Assembly: GCA_905178155.1 (NCBI GenBank)
Contig: CAJINV010000009.1
Location: forward strand, 2,643,373-2,707,372
DNA length: 64,000 nt
Reading direction: 5' to 3'
Origin: Amoebophrya sp. A120
Taxonomy: Eukaryota > Sar > Dinophyceae > Syndiniales > Amoebophryaceae
The notes under the pieces are model-generated. The model did not search any database and was not told where the DNA came from. It saw only the letters and a program-made list of their open reading frames with translations. Below are positions 36,410 to 49,700 of this stretch, piece after piece (within the stretch, counting starts at the first letter, position 1; every line of letters begins with the position of its first letter). A program made the translations under genes and the position numbers.

Positions 36410-39400
36410 CTATCTCGACGCAACGCGGTCGTTTGTTCTTCTACTTAGTCTTCCCATGGTCACGTGCATGTTCGCAATGTTTATCTTATGTCTGGAAAAT
36501 CCGCGCAGACTCCCGTCCGCAATGGCGCCAAAGCGTAGAGCTGAGGTGCGGACCTTCGGAAATTGGAAAATAGGCGATTTCTCGAGGGTCTCGTGTATCT
36601 CTGTTGAAGCAGAAGCGGTAGCGCCGTCAGGTGTAAGTGTAGTTGCTCTTGGGCTTGGCTCTTGATTTTTCACATTCACTGATGCGTTGATGCCATTCGG
36701 CGTCCAAACAGTAGCTGCTTGCCTTTGCGTCTCAAGTGGCTGTGTGGACGCCTCGACGTCTGGTATGGTAGTATCGGGGGCTCGTCCAGATAGCACCTCT
36801 AAACCTCCTCTGTCCCCGAGGCTCAAAACGGTAACCGCAGGAGAACTACTCGCACTCGCTGCTACTGGGGACGAGGCTGTTGTATCTGTATTGCGGCCCG
36901 CTAATACTTTTGGTTGAAAAAAATCTCCGATGCCGGAAACCTTTCGCGAAGATGGCACTAGTTGTCCCACCTGTTCTATTTGTTTGAGCTTCGCGTCGCT
37001 GCTTTTGGGAGCGGATTCTTGTTGTGGAGATGTAGTCGTGGCCCCGATGGTCTCGTCCTGCCCTGAAACGCTACCCGTTTTCGCTTTCTTGAAACACTCA
37101 TTCAGATACAGCCACGATGTGGTTTGGCCTGCTTGAAACGGACCACCAACATCTTCTCTGCCAGTTGCTGCACCAGCAGCAGCCACAGCCGCGGCCGGCT
37201 GAACATTTACGACGCCAAACCGCAGTGGTAAAAATATTTGCTTGACTACTTGTTCATCTTGTTCACGCGTTTTCATGTTCCCTTGACCTTGTGCAGCTGG
37301 TCCTCCACCTGGGTCGACCTCGACAAGGCACTATCAAATGTAAAAATGTCTGGGTCTGGAAGAATGCAAGATTTGTGACGCAGGTTTTTCATGGCCCATG
37401 AGGTCTGGAATGCGAGACCCAGCATGACAGATTCTTTGAGGTCTCTATCATGCCTTTCCTGCATGAGAAACCCCCCCTCAACTTGGTCAAAAGTGGACAG
37501 CTTTTGGCACTCACGCAACACAGATTTTTGCATCATTTAGATTTAGCATGACAAGTTCTAATCTTCCAGACCCAGACATTTTTACGGTTGCTAGGCACTC
37601 TATCGTGTTGGCCTGCTTCTGTTTGTCCACAACTCGAAGTAAGAGAACGATTTCAGTCGTGATTCTAGATCGGTAGTGGCTGTTAGTGCTAGCGGGACCA
37701 CGAAGAGGCACATCACCAGCATGATCTATGTGCACTTTGTCCTCACAGAGCCAAACCGTGAACCCCTCGATATTGCTGTACACCGCGTTCTTCCCACTGT
37801 TTTCTATCGTGAGGAAAAATCCCCCCTCCCCATACCGAAGCGACCTACTTCTGAAAATTTGCGATGCTGATCTGTGGCCACAAATCGTCTCTGTATTGCA
37901 AGAAGGCCAATCCAGAGACCCCGCCGCATTATACAGACGGTTTGTGATGCTATGGAGCCTACAGAGTACACATTTGCCGTGCTATGCGCCTACGAGAAAA
38001 CCCCTCTAGGTAGGCTTGGTATGGGCCTGCAGTCCCATACTGCAAGACAGACCTGATTTATTTGTGTACGCAATAAATCCAGCATGAGAAACTTCCTTTT
38101 GATATGGGGAGGGGGAATTTTTCCTCTCGATATATTCGGAAAAAACTTCTCTTTTCGACAACACGATGGAGCAGGTCCGGGCCGGCTTCGCGTCCGTGAG
38201 TGTGGATTTCACCAGTTCCGAGTTCATCTGCGTCTTTTGCTGCGGGGTTAGGTGGTTTTGAGCCTGAACGACCACTGCTGGACCGCCGTGGTCGTGGTTT
38301 TTTTCGGTTCCTCCAGCTCCTTGTGAGATGGCTTGATTTTTTTCCTCTCCTGGATTATACTTTGCTTTTTCACTCGTTCTACTTCCCATATAATCCTTCT
38401 GCAGCATCGTCCGCGCGCCGGTTTTGCCGTCGGTGACCACCTGCACTAAATTCACCTCAGCGTTGCGGTGGTAGAGACCCATGTTTATTCCGTCTTCAGT
38501 AGTAGAAGAGCTAGAGCTTGTTTTTGAGCTACTTCTTCTTGCCGCATTGATATTTTGGTACTCGACGATCCGTTGCTTGAGTCTCTCTACGAAAGAACTC
38601 GATCCAGAGGAATTCCTGGGTGGAGCATCAGCACTTCCTTCCACTGCATGAGCTGCTGCTGATGCAGTCGGCTTCCCCCACGCGACTTCCTCGACCACAG
38701 TATGAGAGTGCACAACTCCCCCTCCCCCTCATTTGTAATGCAAAATACCCAATCCACCCTTTGCCTCTTGGCACTGTTTGCATGACAAGTTCTGGTCGCC
38801 CAAATAGCACTAGACTCAAGTGAAAATCTGTCATGCAAAACCGGCACTCTTGCTGATGCTTGTATTGCCGTTCATGCTACACAAATGAGGGGGAGGGGGA
38901 GTTGTGCACTGTTATACACAGCATCGGAAAACGTGAACTCCGGACTGGAAGAAAACTTCTCAACCGTCAAAACCGCTTCAAAATGTTCTAATCGGTCCTC
39001 ATCGGAGTATGGATTGCAAATATGTCTGGGTCCGGAAACTTGTAATGCTAAAAGTGAATGATAGACGCACACGCACTGCAATACGCAGCTATCGCGATGC
39101 ATGAACTAAAATAATTTGGTTGCCATGTCTTACGTGTTCCGCATGGCGAACTGCGTTTTTGCATGACAGGCAAGAGGACTTTGTCGTGCCTATACAACGC
39201 AGATTCTCGAGTCATGCCAGACAAGCCTGACAAACTTGCATTCTTCCAGACCCAGACATTTTTGCTTTTGATACAGAGGTCCCATTGTCAATGTCAAACT
39301 CGACCACGTCGTGATTTGTTGTTCCCTCTCCTTGCGTTGTTTGTGTTTCCAAACCAAGGATTTCATCGCTGTTTCTTTCAGCAACATTAAACGTCGGTGG

Positions 39401-42400
39401 CTGTCGGATCACCAAAGCAGCCGGGGTGGGTTGGCCGTTGAGCAGAAAGTGTGGCCAAGAGGAAGATGTGGACATCTTCGACATCATGCTATCATGTACT
39501 AAAGCTTCTTCAGGTTCTTGTGTCGTCGCATCAGAAATTTTTGTCGATGTCGAAAGGGCAACATCCGCAAGAACCTCCTGCTATCCAAGAAAAAAACTGT
39601 TTAAGTGAAACTTTTTTGCAGGAACAGCATCACAGATTTGTTTTACATGACAGAAAACTTGTCATGCGTAGCTACTACGCGAAAACACGTATTAAAATAA
39701 CCTCTGATGCATATCCGGCATGACAAGTGTAACTGTATTGCAACATCTGCAAGACAAAGTTACACTTACACAGTTTTTAACTTTTTTTCTTGCATACCTG
39801 CTCTGCCAAATTTGTGCAGAAGTTCTTCTCGAATGCGACTCCGACTGCCCCCTGTCCTGTTCAGAAGTATCGCACTCGTGTTGCAATCATGCATCATAAG
39901 TCTTTTTCTTAAGGTAAATCAGCATTACAAATTTTCTTTCTCATGCTGAGGAAATGGAAATTTGTAATGCATTTTTACGAGTACGATACTTTTGCAATTC
40001 ATACTCCCCTTCCGCCACCAAGTGAGGATGCTGCGTTATTATTTCCATCGTACTCCACGGCGATCCTTTCCACCACGCGATCATCGTTCTCCACCGCACC
40101 CTGCCAAATCGCCAACACATCGCGCTGCTTTTTGTGGTTGAACCTCTCGTAATACGTGAAAAACTCGTGCTTCATGATCACGGTGCTTTCCTCTTCTATG
40201 GAAGTGTCAGAATCGAAATTGACAAAATCGAAAAATTTGCGATGCACAAAATCGATACCAGTTGATGCCTCAGCTTTCAAGTGGCGCATGACAAATTTCG
40301 GGAGCACCAAAATCCAGTTTGCCATGCTGTTTGGGCAAAGAGGACTGCTCCTGTCATGCTACTCTGGCAGCACATTGCATACCCCTAAACAGGCTTACAA
40401 TCGGTCTCATTTGCCTGCTCCCCAATACAGGCCGCCAGTGCCCTACATTTTACGCATCACAAATTTTTCGATTTTGTCGATTTCGATCCTGACATCACAC
40501 CCATATCTTCCTCAATCAGCAGATACCTATCAAATGTAAAAATGTCTGGGTCTGGAAGATTGCCAGGTTTGTCATGCACATTTTGCATGACTCCTGATGT
40601 CTGTGATGCATGCCCTAGCATCACAGATTTTGTGAGGGCTTCCTGATGCGTATACCGCATGACAAATGCTCTTTCCGTGTAGCAAAACTTGGGCTCTCGT
40701 CTTTGCTGCTCACGCAATACAGATTTTTTTAGAATCCAAAATCACCATGACAAGTTGGATTCTTCCAGACCCAGACATTTTTACACTTGATAATACCCGT
40801 GCCGGTGCAAAAAGGTTAAAATCTGCCAGATCTGGGGTTTGTCCGGAAGTTTTTTCTCCAGCAGGTGCGGACACAGCTCGAGTTTGATCTTGGGAATTTT
40901 GCCCGTGCAGAGAACGTTTTTGGGTATTGATGTCTGCGCGGCCGTTCTTTCATCGGAAGTAGAAATTGTAGTAGAAGATGACATCATCCCTTGCAGCACA
41001 TCGAACTCGCTTCCCTCTGCGTCGATCTTAATCAACCCAATGGGAATCGATTTTGTCACTTGCTCCGCCATTTCCAGTAAATCTGCGAGGGCGAACTGAG
41101 GCACGAATCGGCTTTTGTCGTAACTCAGAGGTTGAAAATTGCTTGTGTCTGGCACTGGCTGGACAACTTCTTGGGGCTGGCCTGCAGGATCATTACTTGT
41201 CGAACTCGAAGCACCACCGCCGACGGTACTTCTATCAGAAGATTCGGAAAAGAAAACCACAGAGCCCGTTTTCGGCTCCACCCCGGTCGACAAGAGGTTC
41301 ACGTTGAAAGGAGGTGGGGTTTTTTCTCTTTGTGATGCGTCGCCGCGCATGACGGTCGTTCTTTCTATTGCTGATCCCGATGACATCAAACCAGTGCTGC
41401 TTACCACTCTAGTGTTCCCGCGGTTTCCGATCCGGCCGGTGTCCATGGTGACGAAGTTCCCACTGCTCTTCCCCAGTGCGACATTAAAGAGCAATACCCT
41501 GTTGTCCATTTTCGGATTTAACGCCACAGACGCCTTAATCAGCTCGAAGGACTCGAGTAAAGGCTCAAAGGACAACACAAGGTACCCCAGCGACGCCATA
41601 AGCAACGTACAGTAGCCAACGTTCGCACCAACGTCGAGAAACATTTTCGGCGATTGACGCTCCCGGTCGTGGTTGTGTTCTTCATTTTCTTGGGATGTTC
41701 TTCCACCATGTTGCGCAAGAACGAGTTCTGGTAGGTGCTTGCAGTCCTGGGTGAATCCCGAAGTCTTCAACTGCTGCTCCGGAACTTCAAATCTCTGATG
41801 TAAGCACATGTAGAAGAAGTTGTCTTTTTCCAGCGTTTCGCCCTTAGAGTTAGCTATCCCGGCGTAGTTATCGGTTCGTAAAAAACGAAGCTGTGGCCCA
41901 GTCCTCCCCCCGGCCTCATATCAGTCACGATAGGTGGAAAATGAAGAACTTGATGCTAATAGCTGCAACACAACAACAACGGAACAAGACAGGGCTGTTG
42001 CGCGTGACATCAAGTCTGGAGTCGCACCAAAATGGCCATCTTGGTTAGCCCACTGCAGCGGAGTGACATACACATAATATCGACTCCCCATCAACATCAT
42101 CCTGTTCCTGCCTCGGATAGCATAAACAAATTTCAATACACCAAGAGACACCGGAGCCGATTGAGCTGCGCATGAAAGACATCCAGTGCTGGAGCATGCA
42201 AGTCCGCATTGCAAGTCTGGGGGGGGGGGGGGGGTGCGGACGACCACGACCACGTCTATACAGCTTCTCAGCATACTAATTCCCATATCCGTTGAAGACC
42301 TTGACGGCAAACGCGTTTTTTGGACACCTCGGGTCTTCCAAATTGTGGTAGAACATCTGCACCGGCGCGACCACGTTCCGCCCAATATCAATCGCCTGCC

Positions 42401-43794
42401 CCAGCGGGATATGCATTGCAAAAGCATCGAACTACGTATACAGCGTAAGTATAGATCGCATGACAAATTTTCTCAAGAAGAAGACTGAGATTTGTCATGC
42501 AGATTCGGGTAGGAAACCAGATTTGTCATACATGACTGCAATTTCTACGAGTTGTGCGATACTTTTGCATTGCATACGGGATCTCCGCCTGCTTCAACAC
42601 CTTCGCGTAGATCTGGTCTTCGATGTTCTTCCGCGCACGGAGAATCGCGTTATGGAAGCGTAAGAATTGAAATCGTCAGAGTTGAAATAGTTTGCCATGC
42701 AGGAAAAAATGCAACGCAAAGATTGCCTCTATTGCAGAGGACGCAAGGGAGGCAGATTGTAGTGCTGGCAAGGGTCGAGAATTGAGCTGCTGATTAGCAT
42801 CACAGAGGGGAGCCCCTTTTCCCTGAACAGCATGACAAACTGGCTTCCGGCACGGACAAACTTTGTCATGCACCGACTAGAAACTGTGGATCCAATGAAT
42901 TGGCATTGATTTTATTATGCATTACAAGTTATTTCAACTTTGACGATTTCAATCCTGACGCTTCCATACGCGTCGAAAGCGCGGTAAAGCTCGGAAACGG
43001 AGGCGTCTTGGTAACGAAGTTGCAGATACCAGTCGGGGACGGCGAAAGAAGATTTTTGTTCTGTCTCGTCCTGTATGGATTGCAACTATGTCTGGGTCTG
43101 GATGAGTGTAGATGTTTGTATTGCTGCTCTTGCATGACCCAGAAAGTCTCGCATGCAAGCCCTAGCATCACGAGTCTTGAGAAAGTGTCTCAATGCCGAA
43201 TCCGCATGACAAACCACCCATTTTGGTGCCAAGTTCTGAGCCGCATTTGCTGTCTACGAATCATGACAGATCTTTGTGTTATCTGAAATCTGCATCACAA
43301 GTTGCATTCTTCCAGACCCAGCCGTATTTGCTGTTGATATTCTGTCTCGTCGTCCTCCAAACCCCATAGTTGGAATTCGGATCGAAGTCGGTAAGCTGTA
43401 AATGCGGCCAGGGCGGGTTGTGGCCGATTTTTATGGGACGCTTTTCATCTGATGTGGTCCCCGATGAAGATGCGGGCGGTGAGTCTTTGTCTACAAATCG
43501 CAACTGGTCATGCAGCCGGCTCTCCGGCTGGAGCAGCTCCCGGCTCATCTCGGTGTCAAGTTGTGCGAGAATGGTTGTCAGCTTTTCCTCGAAGTATGCG
43601 AGCTTGTTGCGTTTAGTTGGCGCTGGCGGTGACGAGTCGGAGTCCTGCACCTGCTCGCCATTGTTCGTGCTAACTGCGACTGCGTCAGCTGCAAGAGCAA
43701 GTGTAGTTCCAGTACAAGATGTGCTCAGTGAGGGAGCTAAAATAACCGCGGCGCAGACGACTAAAATATTCGGAATTCGACGGGAAAGTGCCAT
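36410..43794 (-). CDS. FkbM-family methyltransferase, signal peptide, long low-complexity C-terminus
   Basis: Fourteen exons join to 1,393 residues (ATG 43794, TAG 36410-36412). MALSRRIPNILVVCAAVILAPSL is a likely signal peptide. Around residue 333 comes FLDVGANVGYCTLLMASLGY, the SAM-binding motif I of FkbM methyltransferases, then VLSFEPLLESFELIKASVALNP; near residue 535 IGLIKIDAEGSEFDVLQGM, the acidic motif of the same domain; and RHGYLLIEEEESTVIMKHEFF closes it. A Ser/Gly-rich insert of over 100 residues splits the domain. The substrate is unknown; FkbM enzymes O-methylate sugars or small molecules, and the leader suggests the secretory pathway. The remaining ~700 residues are Ser/Thr-rich with no domain seen. 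Eleven introners plus one proposed GT-AG intron. Confidence 0.75.
37332..37593. mobile_element. Introner, family A, mutated right end
   Basis: Flanking repeat GGCAC. The right end reads ACGGTTGCTA in place of ACATTTGATA. Removal joins TIEC to LVEV. Confidence 0.83.
37805..38132. mobile_element. Introner, family H
   Basis: Flanks TTTTC/TATTC. Removal joins VFSE to YSGK. Confidence 0.83.
38701..38916. mobile_element. Introner, family I
   Basis: Flanking repeat CACAG. Removal joins SDAV to VEEV. Confidence 0.87.
39008..39273. mobile_element. Introner, family A
   Basis: Flanks CGGAG/CAGAG. Removal joins NGTS to DEDR. Confidence 0.85.
39582..39796. mobile_element. Introner, family D2
   Basis: Ends TATCCAAGAAAAAAACTGTT; flanking repeat CCTGC. 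Removal joins LAEQ to EVLA. Confidence 0.86.
39853..40003. mobile_element. Introner, family B
   Basis: Left end mutated (TGTCCTGTTCAGAAGTATCG); flanks CCCCC/CTCCC. Removal joins GGRG to AVGV. Confidence 0.8.
40197..40505. mobile_element. Introner, family F
   Basis: Flanking repeat TCTTC; right end diverged (GACATCACACCCATA). Removal joins LIEE to EEST. Confidence 0.82.
40528..40792. mobile_element. Introner, family A
   Basis: Flanking repeat ATACC. Removal joins RHGY to LLIE. The exon between it and the previous element is 22 bp. Confidence 0.86.
41915..42299 (-). other. Probable GT-AG intron with long G/C homopolymer in FkbM gene
   Basis: Stops in all useful frames separate CPKNAFAVK from GGRTGPQLRFLRTDNYAG. 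The pair AAG|GTCTTC..ATGAG|GCCGGG removes 385 bp in phase 0. The 5' site is weak, so the borders are uncertain. The intron holds an uninterrupted run of about 16 G (plus strand) near 42219-42234. Confidence 0.42.
42410..42576. mobile_element. Introner, family B
   Basis: Flanking repeat CGGGA. Removal joins AEIP to LGQA. Confidence 0.86.
42651..42968. mobile_element. Introner, family F
   Basis: Flanking repeat CGCGT. Removal joins AFDA to ILRA. Confidence 0.87.
43074..43339. mobile_element. Introner, family A
   Basis: Flanks TCCTG/TTCTG. A 12-bp direct repeat TTCTGTCTCGTC also lies next to both ends. Removal joins TTRQ to NETE. Confidence 0.82.
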
Positions 43795-46733
43795 TATTTT
43801 GGTTTGTCGCAATTATCGTTTCAACATGAGCTTCACACATGAAGGAGCACAGCACCCACTCTGAATGAAAAAGAAAAATCTTTTTATCGGGGTTCTTCAT
43901 CGTTCACACACAGCCGAATACCATGCTAAATTTATGGGAGCCAATGCCAAGCTCAATACTTAAAAAAATTCAAGGCAAATCAATGCGGCAAGCTTTGCAG
44001 AACCAGAAGCGAAAAGTTGAAGTGTAGTAACTGTAACGGTAACCGCATCTAGTAAGAAGTTTTAGTTTATAGATACGTAGATCCTCCATCTGCTTGATGA
44101 TCTTCCCCTTCTCTTGTTCTGGAGAAAAAAAAATGATGCTGGTCGTCCGTGTTGATCTGGGTTCCGATGCGGATCATATTACGCAAAAGCCGCTGAAAAA
44201 ATCTCAAACGATTACCTCCACTATAAACGAAACACAAAAGCTCACGCAAGAGATAGAAAAAGCGGTCATGTGCGGACTGCAAGAAGCCAAGCCCTCCTTG
44301 TTAGAAGGTACATCGCCCCGAGACAACTACAAGAAAAGATCACGACCGACATACGCATAGTATCCAGATGCAACTAATGAAGCGCAAGCTACGTGAAAAA
44401 GAAAGCAGGTCCACGAACGCCGCCTGTTTGCAGTAAGTTGCAACAGGACACACGCACAAAAAAAGCGAAAGCAATATAGGGAGATGAGAAGACGCACTCG
44501 CTCACTCTCATGCGAGAGGTGCAGAAGGCACGCCATCCCCGAGCCCACCGCGGGTGGGTGGACAAACGTGGCTGATTTCTCATTTTATTAATAATGAGCG
44601 ACAACGCGCCGTGAAAATGGCACATCGGTCCTTGTTGCGCAGGAGAGCGAGGACAACGACAGACGGCTGGCACGGGGGCGCCTGGCACACAGGGGTGCTT
44701 GCGTTTGTTGCCGGCCGCCGGGCTGTACGAATGGGCCTGATTAAAAGGCCGACGAGTGGGGCGCCGAAAGTCTGCAACCAAAAGCCAGGAAGGTCAGGCA
44801 ACCTTGCGCGCCAGCCTGCCTCCCTCCGCGGCGCCCCGAACTTGCAAGCAAGCGACCCGAAGCAAGGAAGAAACCCGAGACCGGGGCGACCTGCGCCCCA
44901 TGCGCGTGCCTGCTTACGAGGCTGCCAAGCAGTGAAGGGCGGGCAAAGGCTGCCCACCCACACAGACACCACCCAAAAAGGGCAACGGCGCGCCCCCTTC
45001 CCCAAGGAGTGGAACCCAACGCGGCCGCCCCCTGGATCGGCGGGCGGCGCCGCCTGCGTTTCACGCTGGCGCGCGCCACCCAGCGGCGGGCGGGCCTGCC
45101 AGCCTACGGCCAGACTGGCGCCGGGCTCTGCTACGGACAACCAACCCAAGGCGCCGCGGGCGGGCGCGGGCAGGGAGCAACCGGGGCGCGCTCCTGCCTT
45201 GCGGAGTCTGTGCGAACAGAACAGGACGAGGCGCCGCCTGCGCTTTCCTTATTCTGCAAGCAGGCCGCCGAGCTTGCTCGAGCTCCTCCCTGGCCTCCTC
45301 CTTCGCCACAAGGCCGGGGCGAGGCGGCGCAAACTGCCCGGCGGGAAGCTTGGCGTGCGGGGCAATGGCGCCGCGCATCCGGCCGGAGGCGGGGGAAACT
45401 CCCGAACGGTGGGCCCTGGTAAGTGCCGCGCCCTGGCCGGCCGCTTTGGCGCCCTGCCTTCTTGCCAATCATGCAGGCCGGGATCTTTTTCCCCCCCCCG
45501 TCCCCGTCGCGATACCCGCTGCGGGCGGCGCCGGGCTACTTCTGCGGCCACGCAGCATTCTGGGCGGCGCCAGCGGACGGGCAGAGTGAGGGCGCCCCAC
45601 CCGGCCGGGCAGCCCGCGGGGGCTCCCAAATCAGAACGCCGGCGCGCCTCTTTCCCAGGCACCACCAGAACGCGGCCGAAACGAGACACCTGCGCACCAC
45701 TGGCGTCCTGGAGTGCTCCGCAGCCTTGAGCCGCTGCGCCGCAGCGCGCTCAAAGTGTTCGACAGCTGCACCAAGCGCAGCCCGCTCCGCCCGCGGGCTT
45801 CGTAGAGGGATCGAACTCCGCTCCCGTCTCGGCTTGTCCGAACGTCCGCGCGCACCGGTCGAATAGCTCGGCCATCACCCCGGACGTGAGGCGCCCCCGC
45901 GTCAGCTTTCCGGAGGACATGGCGCGCACAATTACCGGGCGCCGCCGAGTGCATGGCCTAAATGCGGACCCGTCTGGTGGCTGGAGTCTCAGGCGGGGGG
46001 TCCGTCTCGTTGTGCTTCTTTGCTGAGGACCAAAGTCTCACCGGTGAGTCGTAGCCCACTCATCTAATGTGAAGTTGAAGAAGAACACAAATGTAATTAT
46101 ATCAAGCAGTAACGACAGGGACCTAACCCAACATGCTTCGTTGCGCTTCCTATACTGCTTCACAATCGTTTTTGCTTCTCGTATGATTCTTCATCAACTG
46201 CCAGTCCAGTACTTAGAGCCAAAATTTCCCGTGTCTAAGAATCGAAGAGAGAGTTGTAGCTTGCGTTTCTTTTGCAGAAATCTTAAAGATCATACTCATA
46301 GGCCTTAAGGCTTTTCATCACTTATCACTTTTTCTTTTTGCACTTGATCGCTGTGTAACATGTACTTTTTTATCTTCGCAAAAACGACATCGACATCGCT
46401 AGTACTAAGCTTGTTTACGCAAAGCACCAGGGTAACTTTGGATCCACGTGTTCGACGATAAACGACGCCAGCGTGTCTATCTGGCACTAAACCGCGGTCT
46501 ACTTGCACTTATTTGCTGCGTACTTCGCTAAAAAAAAGAGAGATCAGTGTGCATGAAATTTTGTTTTGAAAAAAAACCGGGCTACTCGTCACTAGCTGCA
46601 TTTCAAACCTAGCTGCTAAACCAAAGACTGTTGTTACTGTTTATAGACACAACAAGCACAAGCTACTTCGTCGCAAAAGCTCACACTTAAGGATGATGCC
46701 AGTACCGGTTTCACTAAACCGAAAACCACCTCC
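43795..46733. other. Intergenic spacer
   Basis: Contains the GC-rich island at 44500-45970. The rest (43795-44499, 45971-46733) shows no gene or RNA I can support. Confidence 0.5.
44500..45970. repeat. GC-rich island of unknown nature
   Basis: About 1.4 kb of very GC-rich DNA with sharp edges against ordinary spacer. Long frames are open on both strands at once, as expected from few AT-rich stop codons, and none resembles a protein family. Confidence 0.55.
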
Positions 46734-49700
46734 TCAATCCTGATGCCGTTTCAACGGCACCGCATCTACTTCCCCAGCAGCAGAGACAGCCGCTTCGCCT
46801 CCTCCACCAGTTTCCCTTTCTCCACTGCCCCGCTGCTGTTGCTCTCTACTCGACGACGTCGCAGACGGTCCATTGGTAGAGCGAGGCTGCGCTCCTGCTG
46901 CGCCAGCAGCTGTATTTTGCGCAGTCGCTGTTCCTGTTGTAGTGGTTGTTGTACTTGTTCCACCAGCAAGCGGCTGAGCAACGGGATTTGCACTGCTCCT
47001 TTCCTCTCCACCAACATCGTTCCTTCCCGCACTACTTCTCAAGCAGTCCTGAAACATGATCTTCGGCAACACCTTCTGCTTAAAAAACGCGATCAGATTC
47101 TCCCGACTGGTCGTGTTCAAATCTTTAGTATTTCCATGCTTCTCTTTGTCTTTCTCCCCAGCATGTTGATCACTGTTGCCGGTTTTGTTCCCTCTCTGAT
47201 TACTATTTTGTTGAAAGAACGCGGCAGCCCCGGGGAAGTTTTTGAAATTTTGCATTCCGAAGTTCTGCACCCGGTCGAGCATGAGTTTTTTGTACTTGTT
47301 CAGTTTCGTATCCTGGAAAAAACAGCCATCCCCATTCAGTTTTTGCATGACAAATTAATAGTGGATTTTATGCATGTTTTGCATGACAAATTGGATGGGG
47401 ATGGGTGTTTTTTCCTGGATATTTCGACGTCGCTTTCTTGTCTTTTTTGTTCAAGTCATCATTCCTCCCACCGTTCATCGCGTTTTCCAACTGCTGGTCT
47501 TGCTGTTGAACGAACGTGCGGTTGAGTATCCACGAAAAACAAAAAAACACCCATAGGCATTCCCATCGATTTTCTGCATGGCAGACACGAGCACTAGTGC
47601 ACGTTTTGCATGACAAATTGAATGGGGCGGATCATGGGTCTTTTTCTGTGGGTATTGAGCCACAAATTCTCCAAACACGTTTGCTGCACTTCGGGAAGAA
47701 ACTGACCCAACACCGTGAATAGGGGGAGGACCACCACGTCGATGAACCCGAGCTGGCATTTCGGTGTGGAAGTGGACTCCCGATCGAAAAACATCGACAC
47801 CGGAAGATTCTTGTCTCGTTCGATGTCTCCCTGTCGGAAATATTCTTCCATCGTCCGGCTCACGTGAGTGAAATACAACTCCGATTTTCTCGTTGAGTTG
47901 CTGATGTCCGCCGCGTGAAGCAAAATGTTCAACAAAACCTGTTTATCCTCCGCCGACCGCGGGTCCGGAAAGGTTTCCCTCGCGGAAGCCAACTTCGTCT
48001 TAAAACTGCTCAGCTCCGCTATCCTGAGTAAAAACGTCCCCACGCCAGAGTTGTCATGCAGATTTTTTTTTTTTTGATTGGGCCCCGCTCTGTTGACGCA
48101 TATAAATTCATCACTAAAACTAGGAGGCCGGTGTGCGTTACTTAACATGTGAAGCAGTTCTACGAATTCACCTGCCTGCCGCAGCAGGTGCAGGTCAAAC
48201 AGGGCCGACACCTTTCACACAGTTAAGCAGTGCGCGCGTATGCGTGCATTTTTCATCTTGTTTTGATATTCTTACTATCTGCTCTTGTCCTCTGCTCCAG
48301 CACATTGTACTGCGCGTCTTGTTCTCGCCTCGCTTCCGTTTTCCCCCTCCTCTCCCGCGTGCGTGTCCACCGGGGCCTAGTCCCCCCCGTCCTGTAGCTC
48401 GAGCGGCTCGCCGATGTCCCTCGATTGCATCCGCGCGGGGCTCGGGCTCGTGGCTGTTTTCCGTCATATCTCCTTATCATGACTCCCCACTTTGCCGCGC
48501 TGACTCCGCGCCCGCTTTCGTTTTTCATGATGTTTTCTTCTAAGCTTCGTGTCTGTTAGCGTGGGTTAGTCTGTAGAGTAAAAGTAAAGTAAAGCGATGC
48601 GGAAATCTTCAAGAGGTTACGCCTGATTTAAACTCGCGCTAGCATCTTGTTCCTATTTCTAATCCCCGTCTTTTCCCCACAACCCACGACCAGCCTCTGC
48701 TGGAAAAAAAGAAGTTCCCTGGTGTGTTTTTTAATAGTCGCAGCGGGTGGGGGGAGACCGCATTGGTCTCCCCCCGCACGCTGCTAGTCTGTTGTAGTAT
48801 CTGCTTTGTATTTCTACATGAGCTAGTGCTGTTGTGACGCATCATTTGAATTGCTTTACGAAGTGCTCTGAAAAAACGAAGTGCTCTGAAAAAACGAAGT
48901 GCTCTGAAAAAAACGAAGTGCTCTGAAAAAAAACGAAGTGCTCATTGTTTTACTCAACAGCATAACAATGGATTATGAATCTGAAATTTTTCGCACGAAG
49001 AAGCGGAAGCCGTCACCAGAAGCGCAGCTAATAAGTAACGACAGGAACATTTGTAATGCGCATCGCGAGGAGAGGCCTTTTTAGTCGTGTTTTGGAATTT
49101 GTAATGCTGTTTTAAACAGGATGAGCAGATGGATTCCTGATGCAGCTGGCCTTGCGAACCTGCACTACACTACGAGTTGCAACTTGTGATGCGTGACCCC
49201 CAAAAGTTCTAGGCTTGTGTTGCAAAATCCCCATCTTGACTCTGGTGTGGGGATGCTTTTACTCAGGATATCCGCGAAGTGCGCGCTGGTATCGGTCGCT
49301 AACACCATCTGGATCACGATCTTCCGGGCCTCGGCGTATTGTTTCTCATTCAGTGTCGCGAAGATGTCGTACTCCGGGGAATTTTCCAACATGAGGTAGA
49401 AGGCCGCAGCAACGTGGTGGTTCTCCAGAATCGCGGAATCGTTGTAGCGTAACGCGATCGGGTGTTTCGTCCTGACCAGAAACGCGTTGGACACGCCTGG
49501 ATGTTGGTAATCGTGAATTGCCGCCGCGAACAAGCCGGCTAAAACCTCATGCGGGGACAAAATTGGGTCGATCGAGCTGTTTTGGTTCTGCAGCATCAAG
49601 TTTTTGTCGGTTCCCTGCCCGCCGCCGCCAACGTTAGTCGCGTTCGTGGCCATTTTTGACACAAAGCTGTTTTCCCTCAAGTCCGACATGAAACTTGAAC

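Larger units (their letters stand above)
48020..49270. mobile_element. Introner, family G, enlarged by a nested insertion
   Basis: Flanking repeat TCCGC. Compared with the intact copy at 5924-6208, about 977 bp are inserted. Removing all 1,251 bp joins HFAE to LSSF inside the PDE domain. Confidence 0.86.

Noticed and set aside
41880-41925. Alternative frame HSFVFYEPITTPG upstream of the FkbM domain
   Set aside because: It stops at once and is out of frame with the conserved downstream exon; the frame PQLRFLRTDNYAG continues into the domain.
44554-45729. Plus-strand frame of 391 codons in the GC-rich island
   Set aside because: Frames are open on both strands at once, codon content follows GC richness, and no domain or splice context supports a gene.
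45750-45920. Short minus-strand frame starting MSSGKLTRGRLTSG at the island edge
   Set aside because: 56 codons in GC-rich DNA with no family match; chance is likely.
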